Part shown: positions 6,409 to 10,281 of the stretch, piece after piece
Layout: every line of letters starts with the position of its first letter
How positions within the stretch are numbered: the first letter of the stretch is position 1
Source: Planctomycetes bacterium RIFOXYC2_FULL_41_27
GTDB lineage: Bacteria; Planctomycetota; Brocadiia; Brocadiales; Brocadiaceae
Direction of reading: 5' to 3'
Length of the DNA stretch: 10,281 bases
NCBI GenBank assembly: GCA_001828645.1
Contig: MHZD01000191.1
Coordinates: 1 to 10,281 of the forward strand
Position numbers and translations under genes: made by a program
The notes under the pieces: generated by a model
What the model was told of the DNA's origin: nothing
The model's database searches: none
The model's input: the letters and a program-made list of their open reading frames with translations, nothing else

Positions 6409-7218
6409 ATGATTGAAAGGCGCTTGAATTCGTTACCACTGTGGTTTTTTGAGAATCTTTTAAACCATAGAGAAATTTATCACTTCGTATCCACGAGGGT
6501 TGGTGGTTTTAGTAATCCTCCGTATGATTCTCTTAACTTGGGATTTCATGTCGGTGACAATCCAGAAATAGCGCTCAAGAATCGTGAACGGCTTGCTGAG
6601 GCGATCGGGATTCCACTGGATAATTTTACTACAGCCAGGCAGGTTCATGACAGTAATGTTGCAGTGATAACAGAAGAGTTAAAAGGCAGAGGCTCTTTTA
6701 ATTTTGACACGGCAATAAGTGCAACAGATGCTATGGTAACTGATACTCCCAATATTTGTCTTATGGTTCTCCAGGCTGATTGTGTTCCTCTTTTATTCTT
6801 TGACTTGAAGAAGAAGGTAATCGGGGTTGCCCATGCTGGTTGGAGGGGAACGGTTCTGTTGGTAGCGCAGAACACGGTAAAAGTACTAAAGGAAAAATTT
6901 AATTGTTCGGCTGATGATATTCTTGTAGGGATTGGACCTTCTATCGGACCATGTTGCTATGAAGTAGGTCCTGAAGTTGTCATTCAAATTGATAAGGCTT
7001 TCCATTACAAAAGGGAATATATCCACCAGACTCCTGATGGTAAGCGCTATTTCAATTTATGGGAAGCAAACAAAATGCAACTTGTTCAAGCAGGCATTCC
7101 AGAGAAAAATATAGAAATTGCCAGGATATGTACGTATTGCAATCACACCGTTTTTTTCTCATATCGTTATCAACAAAGAAAAACGGGGAGATTTGGAGCA
7201 GGAATTATGCTTAAGTAG
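6409..7218 (+). CDS. pgeF: Laccase-domain (YfiH/PgeF) family purine nucleoside enzyme
   Basis: The family was long called polyphenol oxidase or multicopper oxidase. Studied members act on purine nucleosides (adenosine phosphorylase/deaminase, methylthioadenosine phosphorylase), and the E. coli protein edits peptidoglycan precursors; which applies here is not visible. The 269-residue length is typical. Metal-site residues are H80 (RQVHD), C125 (ADCVPLLF) and H142 (AHAGWRG). Other signatures are STRVGGFS (28-35), NLGFHVGD (43-50), GIGPSIGPCCYEVG (174-187), CTYCN (241-245) and the end FFSYRYQQRKTGRFG. No signal peptide is seen, so it is cytoplasmic. The ATG at 6409 fits the family's N-terminus but has no Shine-Dalgarno sequence; a TATAAT at 6390-6395 would start transcription only a few bases before it, so the mRNA may be nearly leaderless. 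It converges on mtnP. Confidence 0.92.
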   Translation: MIERRLNSLPLWFFENLLNHREIYHFVSTRVGGFSNPPYDSLNLGFHVGDNPEIALKNRERLAEAIGIPLDNFTTARQVHDSNVAVITEELKGRGSFNFDTAISATDAMVTDTPNICLMVLQADCVPLLFFDLKKKVIGVAHAGWRGTVLLVAQNTVKVLKEKFNCSADDILVGIGPSIGPCCYEVGPEVVIQIDKAFHYKREYIHQTPDGKRYFNLWEANKMQLVQAGIPEKNIEIARICTYCNHTVFFSYRYQQRKTGRFGAGIMLK

Positions 7219-7228
7219 TTTCCAGAAC

Positions 7229-8092
7229 CTATCTCAGATATTTACCAAAAAGAATGTCGAGCTTCTTTTTGGTATTTTCCGGAATCAGGTCTTTATTCGT
7301 TACAATGGCATTCTGTACTGCAGTTGCACATGCACAGCTTCTCTTCAGCTCAATCTTCGGAATTGCTGCCTTGAGGATGCGTTTTGCAGTTTCAGCGTTT
7401 TTATTCAAATTCCCGATAATCATTTCTAATGTAACCGCTTCCTCACCTACGTGCCAGCAATCATAATCCGTAGCCATGGCAAGTGTGCTGTAACAAATTT
7501 CCGCCTCCCGCGCCAACTTGGCTTCCTGGAGGTTGGTCATGCCAATTACGCTGACACCCCATTGCCGGTACACATTTGACTCTGCTCGGGTAGAAAACAT
7601 AGGCCCCTCAATGCATAAATAAGTACCGCCTTTGTGTACGCGAGCGCCTACTGATTTTGCCGCATTATATAATGTATTGGCAAGTGTCTCACATACTGGA
7701 TCGGCGAAACTCACATGTCCTACGATTCCCTCCCCAAAGAAGGTACTGATCCTTCCACGCGTCCTGTCGAAAAACTGGTCTGGTATAACAATGTCTAGAG
7801 GCTTGATTTCCTCCCTCATACTGCCAACAGCGCTAACGGCAATGACATGTTCTACACCCAGCATTTTCATTCCGTAAATATTGGCTCTAAAATTGAGTTC
7901 TGAGGGTAAAATTGTATGACCTTTGCCGTGTCGGGGCAGGAAAGCGACCTTGCGGCCTTCCAGAGAACCTACCGTATAGCTGTCAGAGGGTTTGCCAAAA
8001 GGTGTTTCGATTGATACCGTTTTTATGTCTTTGATCCCTTCTATGTTATAAAGGCCACTGCCCCCAATGATGCCAATCATCTGCTCAGCCAT
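7229..8092 (-). CDS. mtnP: S-methyl-5'-thioadenosine phosphorylase
   Basis: It splits methylthioadenosine, the by-product of polyamine synthesis, into adenine and methylthioribose 1-phosphate. The 287-residue product is of family length. Visible signatures: GIIGGSGLYN (7-16), TPFGKPSDSY (30-39), FLPRHGKGHTILPSELNFRAN (51-71), IEGPMFSTRAESNVYR (161-176), GMTNLQEAKLAREAEICY (184-201) and ATDYDCWH (207-214). Aspartates in TDYD mark adenine-type rather than guanine/hypoxanthine-type substrates. A CxC pair (C253, C255) near the C-terminus recalls that of archaeal MTAPII. The start MAEQ at 8092 is chosen because AAAAGGAGAG lies 8 bases upstream (8101-8110); the in-frame ATG at 8131 would put that site inside the gene. 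The 3' end lies 10 bases from pgeF, facing it. Confidence 0.95.
   Translation of the reverse strand: MAEQMIGIIGGSGLYNIEGIKDIKTVSIETPFGKPSDSYTVGSLEGRKVAFLPRHGKGHTILPSELNFRANIYGMKMLGVEHVIAVSAVGSMREEIKPLDIVIPDQFFDRTRGRISTFFGEGIVGHVSFADPVCETLANTLYNAAKSVGARVHKGGTYLCIEGPMFSTRAESNVYRQWGVSVIGMTNLQEAKLAREAEICYSTLAMATDYDCWHVGEEAVTLEMIIGNLNKNAETAKRILKAAIPKIELKRSCACATAVQNAIVTNKDLIPENTKKKLDILFGKYLR
7243..7278 (+). terminator. Hairpin inside the mtnP 3' end, possible pgeF terminator
   Basis: TACCAAAAAGAA (7243-7254) and TTCTTTTTGGTA (7263-7274) form a perfect 12-bp inverted repeat with an 8-base loop, followed on the plus strand by TTTT. It begins 24 bases after the pgeF stop but lies within codons for the last residues of MtnP (KKKLDILFGK). 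On the minus strand no T run follows, so it probably serves pgeF. Confidence 0.55.
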
Positions 8093-8180
8093 AGGTAAAT
8101 CTCTCCTTTTTTGCTTATCATAAAATTTCAAAGGTTATAATCAGTATCTTACAAAAAATATTTTGACACTTTTAGCAAAA

Positions 8181-8219
8181 ATTTACGAATTACGATTTGA
8201 GATTGAGAAGATCGTAAAT
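8181..8219. repeat. Small inverted repeat between mtnP and polX
   Basis: ATTTACGA (8181-8188) and TCGTAAAT (8212-8219) are a perfect 8-base inverted pair in the AT-rich spacer between the divergent mtnP and polX genes (8093-8388). It could be an operator-like site or a repeat remnant. Apart from this, the polX promoter and the mtnP ribosome site, the spacer shows nothing clear. Confidence 0.35.
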
Positions 8220-8314
8220 CTGAAATCATAACTCAGTTCCTGTTTGATTCTGGCTCGTCCAGGTTAGATGTTTAATTATGCGAAAAAAGTCCTATTTCTG
8301 TCAATAAATAAAAT

Positions 8315-8343
8315 TTGAAGTGTTCTACAGCTATTGGTATAAT
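8315..8343 (+). promoter_or_regulatory. Sigma-70-type promoter for polX
   Basis: TTGAAG (8315-8320) and a perfect TATAAT (8338-8343) are separated by the optimal 17 bases. Transcription would start near 8350, giving a leader of about 40 bases that contains the ribosome site GTGAGG (8375-8380). Confidence 0.7.
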
Positions 8344-8388
8344 TCGCAAATCCACTGAAAATTAATCCCCGTTTGTGAGGATTTAGAT

Positions 8389-10107
8389 ATGAAAAATCAC
8401 GAAATTGCAGCATTATTTGAACGGATTGCCAATGTGCTGGAACTTAAGGGGGAAAATACCTTCCGTATTAATTCTTACCGCAAGGCCGCTCGGGTAATCG
8501 GCGATTTGACCGAGGACATAGAGGTGTTTGCAAAGGAAGGAAAATTAACGGATATCCCCGGTATTGGTGAAGGCACGGCTGAAAAGATTATTGAGTATAT
8601 TAACACGGGGAGGATGTCCAAGTATGAGGAAGTAATGAAGGGGGTTTCTGAAGAAACAATAACCCTCATGCAGATACCGGGTTTGGGTCCAAAGACTGTG
8701 GCAATGTTAAACAATGAACTAGGGATCGTCGGTTTGGGCGACCTTGAAAAGGCCTTACAAGAAGGCAAATTGAAAGGTTTGTTTGGGATCGGCGATAAAA
8801 AGATTGAAAATATCATGAAAGGGATTGAGTTGTTTAAGACGAGTCAACAACGAATATCTATCGGGATGGCATTTCCTGTTGTGAAAAGGATTATAGAAGG
8901 CTTAAAGCATAATTCCCAGATTAAGGAAATTCAGGCCGCAGGCTCATTACGCAGAATGAAGGAGACCATTGGAGATATTGACATACTCGCTTCAGGTACT
9001 GCCGGTGCGGATATTGTAAAGTCATTTGTGAATATGCGTGGTGTTACGCAGATATTAGCGGCAGGAGATACTAAAGGTAGCGTTCGTGTAGAAGAGGGGG
9101 TACAAGTGGATTTGCGGGTGGTCCATGAAGATGAATTTGGTGCGGCATTGCAATATTTCACCGGCTCAAAGGAACATAATATCCATCTCCGTGATATCGC
9201 AAAGAAGCAGGGACTAAAAATCAGTGAGTACGGTATTTTCAGGGGAGATAAAAAAATTGGGGGTCGGCTGGAAGAAGATATTTACAAGACGCTCGGCATG
9301 GATTGGATACCACCTGAATTGCGCGAAAATAGAGGGGAAATAGAGGCTGCTCTGGAGGGAAAATTGCCAAAGCTCATCGAACTTTCAGATATAAAAGGAG
9401 ACCTCCACAACCACTCTAACTGGAGTGATGGCACACCCACCTTTGAGGAGATGGCAGAGCATGCCATGAGGATGGGTTATAAATATCTTGTAGTTTCAGA
9501 TCACTCTAAATCGCTTCATGTGGCTAATGGTCTGAAGGATGAAGAACTGCTTGAAGAGATAGAAGAGATAGATAAACTGAATAAAAAATTTAAGGGATTT
9601 ACCTTACTTAAGGCAACAGAGGTGGACATTAAGGCTGATGGGTCGTTGGATTTTTCTGATAAACTACTAGAAAAACTAGATATTGTTGTGGCTTCCATTC
9701 ATAGCGGGTTTAAACAGGGAAAAGAAAAGATTACCGAACGGATGGTTGCTGCCATTCGCAATCTCTACGTAAATGTAATTGCACATCCCACGGGGCGCTT
9801 GATCAGCAGAAGAGAAGGGTATGAAGTTAACCTGGATAAGGTTATTGATACATGTGCTGAAACAGGGACGGCGCTTGAGATTAATTGCTATTATGATCGA
9901 CTCGATTTGAACGATATTTACTGCAGGAAGGCGAAGGAAGCAGGAGTCATGATTGCGATCAGTACAGATGCCCACCATCTGGATCAGATGTGGATGATTG
10001 AGTTAGGGGTGGGAATAGCACGCAGGGGGTGGCTTGAGGCAAAGGACGTAATCAATACCTTTTCAGTCGATAAACTAAAAGCTTTTTGTAAGAAAAAGGG
10101 GAGATAA
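8389..10107 (+). CDS. polX: Family X DNA polymerase with PHP exonuclease domain
   Basis: Bacterial PolX fills short gaps in base-excision repair, with a C-terminal PHP domain giving 3'-5' exonuclease and related activities. The 572 residues match the usual length. Order: 8-kDa and helix-hairpin-helix part (DIPGIGEGTA 55-64, QIPGLGPKT 95-103, LFGIGDKK 131-138); polymerase palm with GSLRR (185-189) and catalytic aspartates D196 and D198 (GDIDIL) and D241 (VDLR); nucleotide-contact motif YFTGSKEHN near 257-265; then PHP motifs DLHNHS (338-343), VVSDHSKS, TEVDIKADG, IHSGF, IAHPTGR, EINCYYDR and STDAHH (525-530). All expected polymerase and metal-binding residues seem present, so both activities are likely. 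The start at 8389 fits the family N-terminus. It has its own promoter and appears to be transcribed alone. Confidence 0.97.
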   Translation: MKNHEIAALFERIANVLELKGENTFRINSYRKAARVIGDLTEDIEVFAKEGKLTDIPGIGEGTAEKIIEYINTGRMSKYEEVMKGVSEETITLMQIPGLGPKTVAMLNNELGIVGLGDLEKALQEGKLKGLFGIGDKKIENIMKGIELFKTSQQRISIGMAFPVVKRIIEGLKHNSQIKEIQAAGSLRRMKETIGDIDILASGTAGADIVKSFVNMRGVTQILAAGDTKGSVRVEEGVQVDLRVVHEDEFGAALQYFTGSKEHNIHLRDIAKKQGLKISEYGIFRGDKKIGGRLEEDIYKTLGMDWIPPELRENRGEIEAALEGKLPKLIELSDIKGDLHNHSNWSDGTPTFEEMAEHAMRMGYKYLVVSDHSKSLHVANGLKDEELLEEIEEIDKLNKKFKGFTLLKATEVDIKADGSLDFSDKLLEKLDIVVASIHSGFKQGKEKITERMVAAIRNLYVNVIAHPTGRLISRREGYEVNLDKVIDTCAETGTALEINCYYDRLDLNDIYCRKAKEAGVMIAISTDAHHLDQMWMIELGVGIARRGWLEAKDVINTFSVDKLKAFCKKKGR

Positions 10108-10140
10108 GGGTCAAATTTCTCGTATCAATTTAGTTTTTTA

Positions 10141-10279
10141 GTAACAGTTCACCCCCACCTAAACCTCCCCCATCGTTCGACTGAGCTCACGACGAAGTCA
10201 AGGGGGAGGAATACAAGGGGACAATGAGTATCCCCCGCCCCTGGTGGGAGGGGGTTAGGGGAGGGGGGTGAAATGTTAC
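10141..10279. repeat. 139-bp repeat with inverted ends, related to the one at 1744-1903
   Basis: The ends GTAACAGTTCACC (10141-10153) and GGTGAAATGTTAC (10267-10279) are inverted repeats with one mismatch, continuing as C-runs and G-runs. Inside, CCTCCCCC (10164-10171) and GGGGGAGG (10202-10209) pair around the 28-bp core. The G/C-tract interior (GGTGGGAGGGGGTTAGGGG near 10243-10261) is very unlike the flanking AT-rich DNA. It starts 33 bases after the polX stop and has no coding capacity. The right end coincides with the window edge. Confidence 0.7.
10172..10199 (-). repeat. 28-bp core repeat, copy 2
   Basis: Exact reverse complement of 1776-1803, here forming the loop of the CCTCCCCC/GGGGGAGG hairpin. 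Confidence 0.9.
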
Positions 10280-10281
10280 GA

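Noticed and set aside
8093..8131. Longer MtnP starting at 8131 (MKFYDKQKRRDLP...)
   Set aside because: The strong ribosome site at 8101-8110 lies inside this extension and is positioned for the start at 8092; family members begin near MAEQMIGIIGG.
10141..10281. CRISPR or tandem repeat at the right end
   Set aside because: There are only inverted ends, one core copy and G/C tracts; no regularly spaced direct repeats are present.

Overview
The window (roughly 40% GC) carries housekeeping and nitrogen-metabolism genes separated by stretches of decayed genes and short dispersed repeats. The gene content suggests a planctomycete of the anammox group (Ca. Brocadiaceae). This rests on a periplasmic-type dihaem cytochrome c beside an Amt/PII pair, relics resembling an IS1634-type transposase and a GxxExxY gene, and the general look of the proteins. 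It is inference from family resemblance, not a database match.

Layout. At 1-802 is the C-terminal two thirds of a type I glutamine synthetase (glnA). A frame of unknown identity with two stops follows (881-1363), then a gene for a two-CBS-domain protein (1314-1730). Positions 1744-2845 hold no intact gene: a 160-bp repeat with inverted ends, a small zinc-ribbon frame with an internal TGA, an internally deleted transposase relic, and an AT-rich spacer. At 2846-3790 is an exported dihaem cytochrome c of unknown role. Next come amt (3997-5334) and glnK/PII (5424-5762), with a hairpin between them and a strong terminator after glnK. A GxxExxY gene broken by a palindrome (5939-6314) lies between two inverted copies of a 27-bp repeat. 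pgeF (6409-7218, +) and mtnP (7229-8092, -) converge 10 bp apart, and an inverted repeat inside the mtnP 3' end can serve as the pgeF terminator. polX (8389-10107) has a recognisable promoter. The window ends in a 139-bp repeat that shares its ends and a 28-bp core with the repeat at 1744-1903.

How the genes work together. Amt imports ammonium, GlnK is expected to gate Amt according to 2-oxoglutarate and ATP/ADP, and glutamine synthetase assimilates the ammonium. Neither GlnK nor the visible part of glutamine synthetase has the tyrosine used for covalent modification in enterobacteria, so control here is probably by ligand binding alone. PgeF and MtnP both belong to families that act on purine nucleosides. 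PolX is a DNA-repair polymerase. No complete new multi-gene system is evident. The points most worth following are the repeat family, the broken GxxExxY locus, the stop-interrupted frames and the PII T-loop.
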